Notes: a model not told the origin generated them from the letters alone. Counted from the stretch's first letter, positions 1 to 7,353 are shown. The stretch is DNA of 9,913 nucleotides from an uncultured Thermomicrobiales bacterium (GCA_902806365.1 CADCWJ010000533.1:1-9913); one strand, 5' to 3'. Program-made: numbers and translations.

Positions 1-614
1 ATCTCGTTCGAGCTCCATAGCTCGGCGATCGTCGAGGCGATCCGCGCCCGCGCCCGGTCGACTTCGTGCGGGAGAGCCCGGCGCTCGTCGAGGTCGCGGA
101 TCGCGGCGAAGATGCGGGCGAGCTTGTCGATCACGGTCCGTCGCCGCGCCTCGGTCGGATGCGCGGTCAGCACCAGCCGGACCTGGGCTCCGTCCAGCAA
201 TGCCTGAACCTCGGCGGCATCCATGCCACGTCGCGCCAGGAGCAGGATCGCCTCGCGAATCGACCCCCGGCGCGGCTCGTCCGGATGGGCGTGCTCGCGC
301 CGGTGTACCCTGCGGATGCGTTCGTTGTCTTCGGCAAGATTGATAAGCTGAAAGTAGTTGGTGAAGGCCCGGATCAGGATGCGCAGCTCGGCGGTATCCG
401 CGTCATGGACCTCCTGTTCAAGGAGCGGACCGGCGTCGTGATCGCCGCTCCGGAGGCGCTTCGCCAGCGCCCGCACCTCCTCTTCGAGCGCGAACGCGTC
501 GGGCCCGGCCAGGGATTGGATCACCTCGCCCAGGATTCCCGCCAGCAGGTACACATCATCCGAAAGCGACCGATCCATGGCCGCCTCGCCGGTCTTCTTC
601 TCCGCAGTCATCAT
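1..614 (-). CDS. ppc: Phosphoenolpyruvate carboxylase, N-terminal part (runs off the left edge)
   Basis: Reverse-strand translation gives 204 codons of PEP carboxylase, which adds bicarbonate to phosphoenolpyruvate to make oxaloacetate and refills the TCA cycle in the cytoplasm. Visible landmarks are the N-terminal helical segment with FTNYFQLINLAEDNERIRR (residues 84-102) and the strongly conserved VLTAHPTEARRRT (148-160). H152 there corresponds to the catalytic His138 of the E. coli enzyme. The family is about 880-950 residues, so only about the first fifth is here, ending near the segment matching E. coli AQSWHTDEI; the cut is the window edge, not a mutation. The start is one of two adjacent ATGs (614 or 611). 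The one at 614 has a GGAG at 629-626, 11 bases upstream; an internal ATG at 578 would also fit the domain. The gene diverges from the MMPL exporter. Family assignment is firm; the exact start is not. Confidence 0.95.
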   Translation of the reverse strand, partial: MMTAEKKTGEAAMDRSLSDDVYLLAGILGEVIQSLAGPDAFALEEEVRALAKRLRSGDHDAGPLLEQEVHDADTAELRILIRAFTNYFQLINLAEDNERIRRVHRREHAHPDEPRRGSIREAILLLARRGMDAAEVQALLDGAQVRLVLTAHPTEARRRTVIDKLARIFAAIRDLDERRALPHEVDRARARIASTIAELWSSNE

Positions 615-842
615 CGCCGTGCCATCTCCGTGGATAAAGGCAGCCTGGAATCTCCCCAATGACGGGTGCAGCCCCACATGGCTACCCCTGGGATCCGGCA
701 GAAACGGAACTAACAGTCGCACACCCGGAGGGCGTTTACACTACCGGAACCAGGGAAACGGCCCCGCGCTCCGTCAGCCAACCAGGTATACGCTGCGGGT
801 GCCTGTGCATTGCCCACAACGACGATTGGGGAACCATTCCAG
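615..842. other. Divergent intergenic region, ppc / MMPL exporter
   Basis: This 228-base gap must hold the promoters of both flanking genes. I see no well-formed -35/-10 pair on either strand. The TATACG at 787-792 has no acceptable -35 box at 16-18 bases upstream. No ORF here has a credible start and composition, and no RNA gene or long inverted repeat was recognised. Confidence 0.5.
828..833 (+). promoter_or_regulatory. Ribosome binding site deciding a GTG start for the exporter
   Basis: GGGGAA lies 9 bases before GTG 843. The alternative in-frame TTG at 810 has no comparable purine-rich site at the right distance, so GTG 843 is preferred. Confidence 0.5.
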
Positions 843-3176
843 GTGGCACAACAGCGACCAGGCTCCCACGCTCCAGCTTCGATTGCCAGGTCGTCCCGGC
901 TGCTCTTCCGCTGGGGGCTGCTCACTGTCCGCTGGCGGTGGCCTCTCCTGATCGCCCCCATCCTGATCGCGCTCATCAGCATTCCGCTCGCGACCCAGGT
1001 CATGGACCGCGTTTCGACCGGTGGCTGGATCCCCACCGACTCGGACTCGTCCATCGTCGACAGCACGCTCAAGGACGATTTCGGGCGTCGTACCACGACC
1101 CATTACATCCTCTTTCGCGATCCAAGCGGACTCCTCTCCGCTACCGATCCCCGTTTCCGCCGGGAGGTCGAACGGCTGGTGCGGCCACTCCGGAGCGATC
1201 CCGACGTGACCTCGCTCTCGACCTGGGGCACCACCGGCAACGACCACCTCGACCGGCGCCTCATTTCCGATGACGGCAAGATGAGCATCGCGATCGTCAA
1301 GCTGAATCAGGACATCCACGCCGCCGCATCGGACCTCGATCGGCTAGAGACGGTGCTGGAAAGCGATCTGCTCGACGCGCGAGTGGGGGGATGGCCCGCC
1401 ACGACCGCCGCGCTGCAGGACCTGACCAGGGCCGACCTGGCGCGCGCCGAATGGATCACCGTCCCGCTCTCGCTCGTTCTCCTCTTCTTCGTCTTCGGCG
1501 GACTTCTCTCCGCCAGCCTGCCGATCCTGATTGCGCTCGCATCACTGATCCCGACCTTTGCCGTGATCAGCATTCTGTCCCGCTACATCGAAACCAGCGT
1601 CTTCGCGATCAACGTGGTGACGATGATCGGAATCGCCGTCGGTGTCGATTATGCCCTGATCCTGATCAGCCGCTATCGCGAGGAAGCACGCCATCATCCG
1701 CTCGACGAGGCACTCGCGATTACCATGGCGACCGCCGGCCGCGCTGCCATTGTCAGCGGACTCGCCGTCGCGATCGGCCTTGCCGGACTGACCGCATTCG
1801 GCGTTCCCGCCGCCATCTCGACCGGCCTGGCCGGGGCCACCGTCGTCTTCCTGAGCATGATCCTGAGCCTGACCCTGCTGCCCGCACTGATCGCAATCCT
1901 TGGCGACAGGATCATTGGCCCAGCGCGATCGTTCCGCCTGCCGCGATCCCGCTCGTTCCCGTGGGCAAGTCTCCGCGCGCGTCGTCTCCGCGACGGTCTC
2001 GCCACCTACCCCGCGATCGTCCTCCTCGTCAGCACCGTCATGCTGCTTGCCCTCGCTGCGCCCGTTCTCGGCATGGACGCCTCCGCGCCAACGATGACGA
2101 TCCTGCCCATCTCGACGGATGCCCGCCAGATGCACGACACCGTGGAGTCGGCGTTTTCCTCGTCGTCGCTCTCCCCGATCACGGTCATCGTCGAGCCGAA
2201 ACGCGGGCGAATGACGAGTTCCCGCAATCTCGATGAGCTGCGCACGTTCACCGAGACGGTCGTCACGATGGACGGTGTGCACGGCGTCACCAGTGTCTGG
2301 ACCTTCCTCCCGGAGGGGCCGGGCTCGGGACTTGTCTCCGGCGGGCTCCTGATCGAGCCCCGGCTCCGCGACGCGGTGGCGCCCTATCTCACCGACCGGG
2401 CGGCGGTCGTCGAGATCGGTGTCAATGGAGACCTCCGCGACGCCGCGTCCGAGCGCATCGTCGGTGACCTTCGCGCCAACGCGTCGAGATTGACGGAGGG
2501 CCGGTTCCGGTTGCTCGTGGGGGGCGACACCGCGGCCAACCGGGATCTGATCGACCATGTCCGCAATCGGGCGCCGGTCGCGCTCGGGCTGGTGATCGTT
2601 GTGACATGGATCGTCTTGTTCGCCCAGTTCCGCTCGATCCTGCTTCCGATCAAGGCGATCCTGCTCAACATGCTGTCGCTCGCGGCGTCGTTCGGCGCCC
2701 TTGTCTGGATTTTTCAGGAGGGGCATGGGCACCAGTGGCTGCGATTCGAGCCGACCGGCTACACCGTCGTGATCGTGCCGATCGTGATGTTCTGCTTCAT
2801 GTTCGGGCTCAGCATGGATTACGAGGTGATCATGCTCTCCCGGATTCGCGAAGCCTGGCTTGGCAGCGGGGACAACCGGACAGCGATCGCGACCGGGCTG
2901 CGGGCCTCTGCCGGAATCGTGACCAGCGCCGCGCTCGTCATGCTCGTGGTCTTCCTGGCATTCGGCACGAGCAACCTGCAAATCATCAAGGCCATTGGCA
3001 TCGGTTTGGCCCTGGCGGTCCTTATCGACGCCACGCTGATCCGGCTGATCGTCCTGCCCGCCGCAATGCGCCTCATGGGCCGCTGGAACTGGTGGTCCCC
3101 CGCGCTCCCGAAACTGATCCGAACGGCCAGCGGCTCGCCAACTCCAGGACCCATCGAGCATCAGGAGTCGCCGTGA
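843..3176 (+). CDS. MMPL family (RND superfamily) transporter
   Basis: The product has 777 residues with the layout of an MMPL-type RND exporter: TM1 at about 34-51, a large extracytoplasmic loop (52-203), a cluster of five TMs (206-353), TM7 (389-408), a second loop (409-576) and a second five-TM cluster (577-742). The two halves carry the paired Asp-Tyr motifs GVDYALILISRYRE (267-280) and SMDYEVIMLSRIRE (657-670). D269/Y270 and D659/Y660 match the proton-relay pairs known in MmpL3. It should therefore be a proton-driven exporter of lipids or other amphiphiles in the cytoplasmic membrane; the substrate cannot be read from sequence. The cytoplasmic tail is short (about 35 residues), unlike MmpL3. 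A start at TTG 810 would add 11 residues. Its stop overlaps the next gene's GTG, so it heads a three-gene operon. Confidence 0.93.
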   Translation: MAQQRPGSHAPASIARSSRLLFRWGLLTVRWRWPLLIAPILIALISIPLATQVMDRVSTGGWIPTDSDSSIVDSTLKDDFGRRTTTHYILFRDPSGLLSATDPRFRREVERLVRPLRSDPDVTSLSTWGTTGNDHLDRRLISDDGKMSIAIVKLNQDIHAAASDLDRLETVLESDLLDARVGGWPATTAALQDLTRADLARAEWITVPLSLVLLFFVFGGLLSASLPILIALASLIPTFAVISILSRYIETSVFAINVVTMIGIAVGVDYALILISRYREEARHHPLDEALAITMATAGRAAIVSGLAVAIGLAGLTAFGVPAAISTGLAGATVVFLSMILSLTLLPALIAILGDRIIGPARSFRLPRSRSFPWASLRARRLRDGLATYPAIVLLVSTVMLLALAAPVLGMDASAPTMTILPISTDARQMHDTVESAFSSSSLSPITVIVEPKRGRMTSSRNLDELRTFTETVVTMDGVHGVTSVWTFLPEGPGSGLVSGGLLIEPRLRDAVAPYLTDRAAVVEIGVNGDLRDAASERIVGDLRANASRLTEGRFRLLVGGDTAANRDLIDHVRNRAPVALGLVIVVTWIVLFAQFRSILLPIKAILLNMLSLAASFGALVWIFQEGHGHQWLRFEPTGYTVVIVPIVMFCFMFGLSMDYEVIMLSRIREAWLGSGDNRTAIATGLRASAGIVTSAALVMLVVFLAFGTSNLQIIKAIGIGLALAVLIDATLIRLIVLPAAMRLMGRWNWWSPALPKLIRTASGSPTPGPIEHQESP
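3162..3167 (+). promoter_or_regulatory. Ribosome binding site inside the exporter gene, setting the GNAT start
   Basis: CAGGAG ends 5 bases before GTG 3173. It lies within the last codons of the exporter gene and supports reinitiation at the overlapping GTGA. It argues against any start further upstream in the same frame, which stays open back to 2606. Confidence 0.75.
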
Positions 3177-3757
3177 CCCTCACCGTCCGGCTGCGGCGTG
3201 CCGAACCGGCAGACGCCGCGTTTCTGCACGCCGTTCGCGCCGAACCTTCCGCCGCCCGTTTTCAGCCGCTCCGGTCATATTCCGAGCGGCGGCTCGGGCA
3301 GCTCATCGAACTTCGTGCCGGAGCGCCACTCGACAGGCACCTTGACGCCAAGGTGCAATGGGTCATCCTTGCCGATGACCGCGCCGCCGGGTGGATTACC
3401 CTTGACGTGACCAGCCGAGAGCACGGGATCGGCGCGGTCGGCTACACCGTCAGCGAAGCGTTTCGCGGACGCGGAATCGCCACCAGCGCCTTGCGGATCC
3501 TCATCGACATCGCCTTCGCGCCGCGCCAGCTGGACCTGGAACGGCTGGAGGCGGTCGCGGCGGTGGAGAACATCGCCTCCCGGCGCGTGCTCCAACATGC
3601 CGGTTTCGTCCCTGAAGGGCCCGCCCGTGGGCTCCTCCGGATCGGCGGGCGACGCGTCGATCACGTTCGCTATGGGCTGCTTCGCGTCGATCGGGATGTC
3701 ACCAACGAATCGCCGGGTCACCTCCCCATCCCCCGAAAGGAACCATCACGCGCATGA
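3173..3757 (+). CDS. GNAT family N-acetyltransferase, RimJ/RimL-like
   Basis: The product has 194 residues forming one GNAT domain that transfers the acetyl group of acetyl-CoA to an amine, in the cytoplasm. Seen directly are the acetyl-CoA pyrophosphate loop RGRGIA (98-103) at the start of a helix, preceded by GYTVSEAF (90-97), and the C-terminal signature NIASRRVLQHAGFVPEG (133-149). This is the pattern of the RimJ/RimL group, whose members acetylate ribosomal-protein N-termini, other protein or peptide N-termini, or small amines including antibiotics. The target is unknown. Roughly 24 residues at the C-terminus look like a disordered tail. GTG 3173 is chosen because of the site at 3162-3167 and the 4-base overlap with the exporter stop. 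The reading frame is open far upstream, but that part is the exporter gene read in another frame. It also overlaps the next gene (ATGA at 3754). Confidence 0.9.
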   Translation: MTLTVRLRRAEPADAAFLHAVRAEPSAARFQPLRSYSERRLGQLIELRAGAPLDRHLDAKVQWVILADDRAAGWITLDVTSREHGIGAVGYTVSEAFRGRGIATSALRILIDIAFAPRQLDLERLEAVAAVENIASRRVLQHAGFVPEGPARGLLRIGGRRVDHVRYGLLRVDRDVTNESPGHLPIPRKEPSRA

Positions 3758-5682
3758 CGACCAAGGACACCGCATCAACGCCGGAGCTCGGCTTCGAGGA
3801 GATCGTGGACCGGCTGGTCCCGGCCGAGCCATGCATCTCTCCAGACGGTCGCTTCGTCGCCTGCACCGTTGGCATGCTCGGCAAGAAGGGGGAGCATCCG
3901 GAGCGGGCGATCTGGCTGTCCCGCGATGGTGCCCCCGCCCGGCGTTTCTCGGGCGGGGAATCCCACGACAGTGGTCTGGCCTGGTCACCGGACAGCACCC
4001 GGCTCGCGTTTCTTTCCAACCGTGCCGATCCAAAGAAAAAGCGGCTCTACCTCCTACCCGTCGATGGCGGCGAGGCGCAGCGGCTTGGCGAGATCGAGGG
4101 CAATCTCTCGGACATCCGCTGGTCGCCGGATGGCAAGGCGATCGCTCTCCTGCAGGCAGACCCGGAGACCAAGGAGGAGGAGAAGCGCAAGGAGGACAAG
4201 GACGACCCGGTCGTGATCGAGGAAGAGCTCAAGAACGTCCGGATCTGGCTTGTTGACATCGAGAGCGGAAAGGCACGCTGCCTCACCTTCGGTCAGCGCT
4301 CGGTACTGGATTACTGCTGGACACCGGACGGAGCGCGGATCGTTTTTGTCTCCACGTCGCTGAACACCATCAACGCCAGGTTTCTGGCTACCACGCTCTG
4401 GCACATCCCGGCCAGCGGCGGCCTGGCTACCAGCATCGCCGATTTCCAGCCGGCGCCCGGCTCCCCCGTCGTTCGCGAGGTCGACGCCGAGCAGGTGATC
4501 GCGCTGATCGCCAGCGGCCACCGGGACGACCCCTCCTCGTCCGTCTGGACGGTGCCGCTCGTGGGCGGGAAACCGGTGAACCGCCTGCCCGGGCTCGAAG
4601 GCGTCGTGCAAGAACTGGTCGCCGATCCGGCCGGCCTCGATCACGTCATCCTCCGCGTCATCGAGGGGACGCACGGCCGGCTCTATCGCCTCTCAGTGGC
4701 GGATGGCGAGTTGTCACCGCTCACCCCGGATGGGCTGCCGGAATCCGGCACGGTCCACTCCGGCCCCTCCGTCGCCGCCGATGGCCGCGCACTCGCGTTC
4801 ATATGGACGAAATCCGACGCACCGGAGGAGCTGTATCGGACCGGCCCCGACGGCAAGGCGGTCGCGTTGACCGACTTCGGCAAGCCATTTGCCGATCGCC
4901 TCACCAGTGGCGAGACCGTCACCTGGACGAGCACCGATGGGGTTGAGATCGAGGGCGTCCTGCTCCGTCCCCGTGATTACGAGCCGGGCAAGCGCTATCC
5001 CCTGCTCGTCCAGGTGCACGGCGGCCCCTCCTGGCAATGGGAGGATCGGGTGAACCTGAACTGGCACGACTGGGGACAAATGCTCACATCACGCGGGTAT
5101 GCGGTGCTGATGCCCAATCCACGCGGCAGCACCGGGCGCGGGTCGGATTTCGAGAAACTCCTGCAGGACGATGTCGGCGGCGGCGAGAGCCGGGATCTCG
5201 TAACCGGTGCCCAGGCCATGGTGGAGCGCGGGATCGCCGATCCCGACCGGCTCGCGATCGGTGGCTGGAGCTGGGGCGGATACCTGACGGCCTGGACCAT
5301 CACGCAGACGACGATCTTCAAGGCGGCGGTGATGGGCGCCGGCCTGGCGAACCTGATCTCGGACCACGGCGCGGGCGACATCCCGGAGGCCAATATGGCG
5401 TACTATCCCGGCCACCCTTATACGGACTGGGACATCTACGCCGATCGCTCGCCGCTCAAGTTCGTCACGAACGTCGTCACGCCAACCCTGATCCTCCACG
5501 GCGAGAACGATGAACGGGTCAGCCCGACGCAGGGGCTGGAATACTATCGTGCCCTGCAGGTGCTCGGCGTTCCCGTGCGTTTCGTCCGTTATCCGCGCGA
5601 GGGGCACGGCATCCAGGAGCGGCATCACCAGCTCGATCTCTTGCGCCGGGTCGTCGCCTGGCTCGACCAGCACCTCGCTTGA
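3754..5682 (+). CDS. S9 family serine peptidase, acylaminoacyl-peptidase-like
   Basis: The product has 642 residues with a prolyl-oligopeptidase-type design. A beta-propeller fills about residues 20-380, with blade motifs WSPD (77-80, 123-126) and WTPDG (189-193). The C-terminal alpha/beta hydrolase holds the oxyanion-region motif HGGP (422-425), nucleophile S506 in GWSWGG (504-509), D586 in HGENDERVS and H618 in EGHGIQ, so the triad is complete. Members cleave short peptides; acylaminoacyl peptidases remove N-acylated residues and others act as dipeptidyl peptidases. No signal peptide or membrane segment is seen, so it is probably cytoplasmic. A very charged stretch (137-161, rich in Lys and Glu) interrupts the propeller. 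The start is ATG 3754, overlapping the GNAT stop, with AAAGGA at 3736-3741. Exact specificity within S9 is uncertain. Confidence 0.93.
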   Translation: MTTKDTASTPELGFEEIVDRLVPAEPCISPDGRFVACTVGMLGKKGEHPERAIWLSRDGAPARRFSGGESHDSGLAWSPDSTRLAFLSNRADPKKKRLYLLPVDGGEAQRLGEIEGNLSDIRWSPDGKAIALLQADPETKEEEKRKEDKDDPVVIEEELKNVRIWLVDIESGKARCLTFGQRSVLDYCWTPDGARIVFVSTSLNTINARFLATTLWHIPASGGLATSIADFQPAPGSPVVREVDAEQVIALIASGHRDDPSSSVWTVPLVGGKPVNRLPGLEGVVQELVADPAGLDHVILRVIEGTHGRLYRLSVADGELSPLTPDGLPESGTVHSGPSVAADGRALAFIWTKSDAPEELYRTGPDGKAVALTDFGKPFADRLTSGETVTWTSTDGVEIEGVLLRPRDYEPGKRYPLLVQVHGGPSWQWEDRVNLNWHDWGQMLTSRGYAVLMPNPRGSTGRGSDFEKLLQDDVGGGESRDLVTGAQAMVERGIADPDRLAIGGWSWGGYLTAWTITQTTIFKAAVMGAGLANLISDHGAGDIPEANMAYYPGHPYTDWDIYADRSPLKFVTNVVTPTLILHGENDERVSPTQGLEYYRALQVLGVPVRFVRYPREGHGIQERHHQLDLLRRVVAWLDQHLA

Positions 5683-5743
5683 CCCGCGCCCTCGGCACCG
5701 GCCCGAAGGGCTACCGTGTGTGATTGCCCTTGGGGCCGGCATG

Positions 5744-5770
5744 GGACCGCCTCCTTGACAGGAACGGTCC
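5744..5770. repeat. Hairpin in repeat unit 1
   Basis: GGACCG (5744-5749) pairs with CGGTCC (5765-5770). Inside it TCCT (5752-5755) pairs with AGGA (5760-5763) around a TGAC loop, with small asymmetric bulges between the stems. Confidence 0.6.
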
Positions 5771-5828
5771 GCGCCGAGCGCCGGGGCCTACCCTGCAGAA
5801 TGGCTTGCTGCGCATGGGGCAGGCATGT

Positions 5829-5853
5829 GACCGCGTCCGTAGCAGGACCGGTC
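5829..5853. repeat. Hairpin in repeat unit 2
   Basis: This is the equivalent fold in the second unit: GACCG (5829-5833) pairs with CGGTC (5849-5853) and TCC (5836-5838) with GGA (5845-5847). The loop differs from unit 1 but the stems are kept, as expected if the structure is maintained. Confidence 0.55.
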
Positions 5854-5866
5854 CACGCCCAACGGC

Positions 5867-5888
5867 GGGCGACCACACAGGGTCGCCC
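5867..5888. terminator. GC-rich hairpin between convergent genes, possible terminator
   Basis: GGGCGACC (5867-5874) and GGTCGCCC (5881-5888) form a perfect 8-base stem with a 6-base loop, 33 bases beyond the M20 stop. No T-run follows on either strand, so intrinsic termination is only suggested by position. It also forms one end of the repeat element. Confidence 0.4.
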
Positions 5889-5920
5889 CTACCGCCTGGA
5901 TCAACCTCCCTTGCCGTTCC

Positions 5921-7129
5921 TCAGCGCGCGTTCAGCAACCGCGCGATCGTCTCCGCGTAGATCTTGCCCTCCATCTCCAGGTCGTCGATCGCGATCGACT
6001 CGTTTGCGCCGTGCGCTCCCTCGCCGCGCGGCCCCATCCCGACCGTGTCGATTCCATGCTGCCGGTAAAACCGGCCGTCCGTCATCCCGGCCCACTGCAC
6101 GAAGAATTCCGTCTCCCGGCCCCGCACGCGCCGCACGCTTTCCTGGAACGCCCGCACCAGCGGCGAATCCTCCGGGGTGATGTTGGCGGCGATGTACCCG
6201 CGGTCCGGGTCGACTTCGAGCTCGTAGCGGTACTCGGGATCGCCCGCGCCGGCAGCGTCCAGCTTGGCCCGGACTTCCTCGACCACGCTCTCCTTCGTTT
6301 CCCCGGGGATCAGGCGACGATCGATCGAGAACGTGCATTCGCCGGGTACGACGTTGTGCGCCACGCCGCCACTGATCGTGTTGATGCTGATCACCGGATG
6401 CCCGACCGACGGGTGGAACTGCTCCAGATGCTCCTCAAGCGCCAGGATTCCGTTGGCCGCCTTTGCGATCGCGTTGACGCCCGTCACCCGTGCCGCCGCC
6501 GTGTGCGAGGCCTTGCCAATGAACCGGACGTTGATCGCCAGCCCCCCGCGTTCGGCGTTGCGGACCTTGAACTCGCTGCCTTCCCCGATGAACACGTAAT
6601 CGGGCCGGACGAGCCGCCCGGCCTCGATCTCGTCGAGCACGTGAAGCGTCCCGAAGCGCGCCCCGACTTCCTCGTCGGAGACGATGTGGGCCTGCAGCGC
6701 ACCATCCATCTCGGCATCGCGGAACAGCTCCAGCATCGTCATCATCACCCCGACCGAGCTCTTCATGTCCGATGCGCCGCGCCCGTACAGACGCGATCCA
6801 TCGTCGCTGACGACCCCCTCGAACGGATCGGTCCTCCACGACGTCGCATCGGACACCGGCACGGTGTCGAGATGCCCGTTCATCGCGATTACCGGTCCCG
6901 ACGTCGGATCGCCCACGGTCGCGATGACGTTCGGGCGAGCGGGATCGTTGGCGGTCACGACGTAGGCGATCCCGCGTGCGTCGAGCCATTCCTGGACGAA
7001 CGCCATCACCGCCGCTTCGTCACCGCTCACGCTGGGGATGGAAACGAGCTGGCGCGCGACCTCCACGATAGCCGGACGAGAGACGCGCTCGACCCAGGAC
7101 GATGCCTGGGTGCCAGGTGCTGAAGCCAT
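5921..7129 (-). CDS. M20 family metallohydrolase (ArgE/DapE-type deacylase or peptidase)
   Basis: The product has 402 residues with the two-zinc M20 fold. Metal and catalytic residues are all visible: H86 and D88 in NGHLDTVP (84-91), bridging D121 in GRGASDMKS (116-124), E153-E154 in SDEEVG, E183 in GEGSE and H373 in GAHGANE. H209 in GKASHTA starts the dimerisation lid (about 190-305). Such enzymes hydrolyse amide bonds of N-acyl amino acids, succinyl-diaminopimelate or small peptides in the cytoplasm. The sequence lacks features that would fix it as DapE, ArgE or a carboxypeptidase G-type enzyme. ATG 7129 is chosen because AAAGGA lies 8 bases upstream; the frame stays open 30 codons further, but that stretch looks non-coding. 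It converges with the S9 gene and lies 224 bases downstream of darA on the same strand. Confidence 0.93.
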   Translation of the reverse strand: MASAPGTQASSWVERVSRPAIVEVARQLVSIPSVSGDEAAVMAFVQEWLDARGIAYVVTANDPARPNVIATVGDPTSGPVIAMNGHLDTVPVSDATSWRTDPFEGVVSDDGSRLYGRGASDMKSSVGVMMTMLELFRDAEMDGALQAHIVSDEEVGARFGTLHVLDEIEAGRLVRPDYVFIGEGSEFKVRNAERGGLAINVRFIGKASHTAAARVTGVNAIAKAANGILALEEHLEQFHPSVGHPVISINTISGGVAHNVVPGECTFSIDRRLIPGETKESVVEEVRAKLDAAGAGDPEYRYELEVDPDRGYIAANITPEDSPLVRAFQESVRRVRGRETEFFVQWAGMTDGRFYRQHGIDTVGMGPRGEGAHGANESIAIDDLEMEGKIYAETIARLLNAR

Positions 7130-7193
7130 GATGGTGATCCTTTCGGCGGGCCCGACCGGCAAACGTGATCGGTGAATGTTGTCGAACGCAACT

Positions 7194-7215
7194 GGTGGAG
7201 GGAAGGTGGAGGGAC
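7194..7215 (+). repeat. Tandem 11-base repeat upstream of the M20 gene
   Basis: GGTGGAGGGA occurs at 7194-7203 and again at 7205-7214, one base apart. Read on the M20 strand it is a pyrimidine-rich tract beginning about 65 bases before the start codon. Confidence 0.7.
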
Positions 7216-7229
7216 ACACGATCTCCCTC
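7209..7229 (-). promoter_or_regulatory. Small hairpin in the M20 leader
   Basis: GAGGGA and TCCCTC form a 6-base stem with a 9-base loop. On the M20 strand the 5' arm (7229-7224) could pair with either tandem copy of TCCCTC (7214-7209 or 7203-7198), giving two mutually exclusive hairpins. No regulatory role is known. Confidence 0.35.
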
Positions 7230-7280
7230 GATCCGTTGTACCACGCGGTTCCCCGCCCGATGCGATCAGGGACATGACGA

Positions 7281-7321
7281 TGCCCCGGATCGGGGGCTGG
7301 AACAGCTTCCGTACCGGGGCA
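7281..7321 (-). terminator. Inverted repeat just downstream of darA, possible terminator or processing site
   Basis: TGCCCCGG (7281-7288) and CCGGGGCA (7314-7321) are perfect 8-base complements around 25 bases that can fold further (GCTG-GAA-CAGC). It begins 33 bases after the darA stop. No U-tract follows on the minus strand. Confidence 0.4.
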
Positions 7322-7353
7322 CGTGGAGAATCGTGTCGTATCCGGACGCGGTC

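Larger units (their letters stand above)
5708..5893. repeat. Intergenic repeat element with inverted ends and two tandem hairpin units
   Basis: This element occupies most of the gap between the convergent S9 and M20 genes. Its ends, 5708-5729 and 5867-5888, are inverted copies of one another (18 of 22 bases match) built around a GTGTGTG/CACACA core between GGGC and GCCC. Between them, 5725-5776 and 5809-5860 are direct repeats (41 of 52 bases identical, period 84). On the minus strand the element opens with GGTAGGGGCGACC. I recall GTAGGGGC-type intergenic repeats from Chloroflexota and cyanobacterial genomes, but could not check this. It encodes no plausible protein. It could be a MITE-like or REP-like element, and also a terminator for both genes. 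Confidence 0.7.
7130..7353 (-). promoter_or_regulatory. Intergenic region and presumed leader of the M20 gene
   Basis: This 224-base stretch between darA and the M20 gene holds the M20 ribosome binding site AAAGGA (7143-7138), an 11-base tandem repeat (7194-7215), a 6-base stem (7209-7229) and a longer inverted repeat (7281-7321). No -10/-35 pair is convincing. A T-box-like string on the minus strand was considered and rejected. No coding potential was seen. Confidence 0.4.

Noticed and set aside
66..662. 198-codon plus-strand open frame at the left edge
   Set aside because: It is antisense to the clearly recognisable PEP carboxylase gene and resembles no family.
787..792. TATACG as -10 box for the MMPL operon
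   Set aside because: No acceptable -35 sequence lies 16-18 bases upstream.
1542..3161. 539-codon minus-strand open frame
   Set aside because: It is antisense to the MMPL gene; its extreme Asp/Arg/Gly/His composition is typical of a GC-rich shadow frame.
2606..3172. Upstream extension of the GNAT reading frame
   Set aside because: This part is the exporter gene read out of frame; a strong ribosome binding site and the 4-base overlap place the real start at 3173.
5683..5920. Short CRISPR array in the convergent intergenic region
   Set aside because: There are only two imperfect 52-base direct repeats with no uniform spacers, and each is a self-folding hairpin.
6011..7123. 370-codon plus-strand open frame
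   Set aside because: It is antisense to the M20 gene, whose metal ligands are all intact on the other strand.
7225..7265. T-box-like string on the minus strand before the M20 gene
   Set aside because: The GGGAACCGCGTGG-like run only loosely resembles the T-box bulge consensus. No specifier stem or terminator is evident, and the downstream gene is not a typical T-box target.
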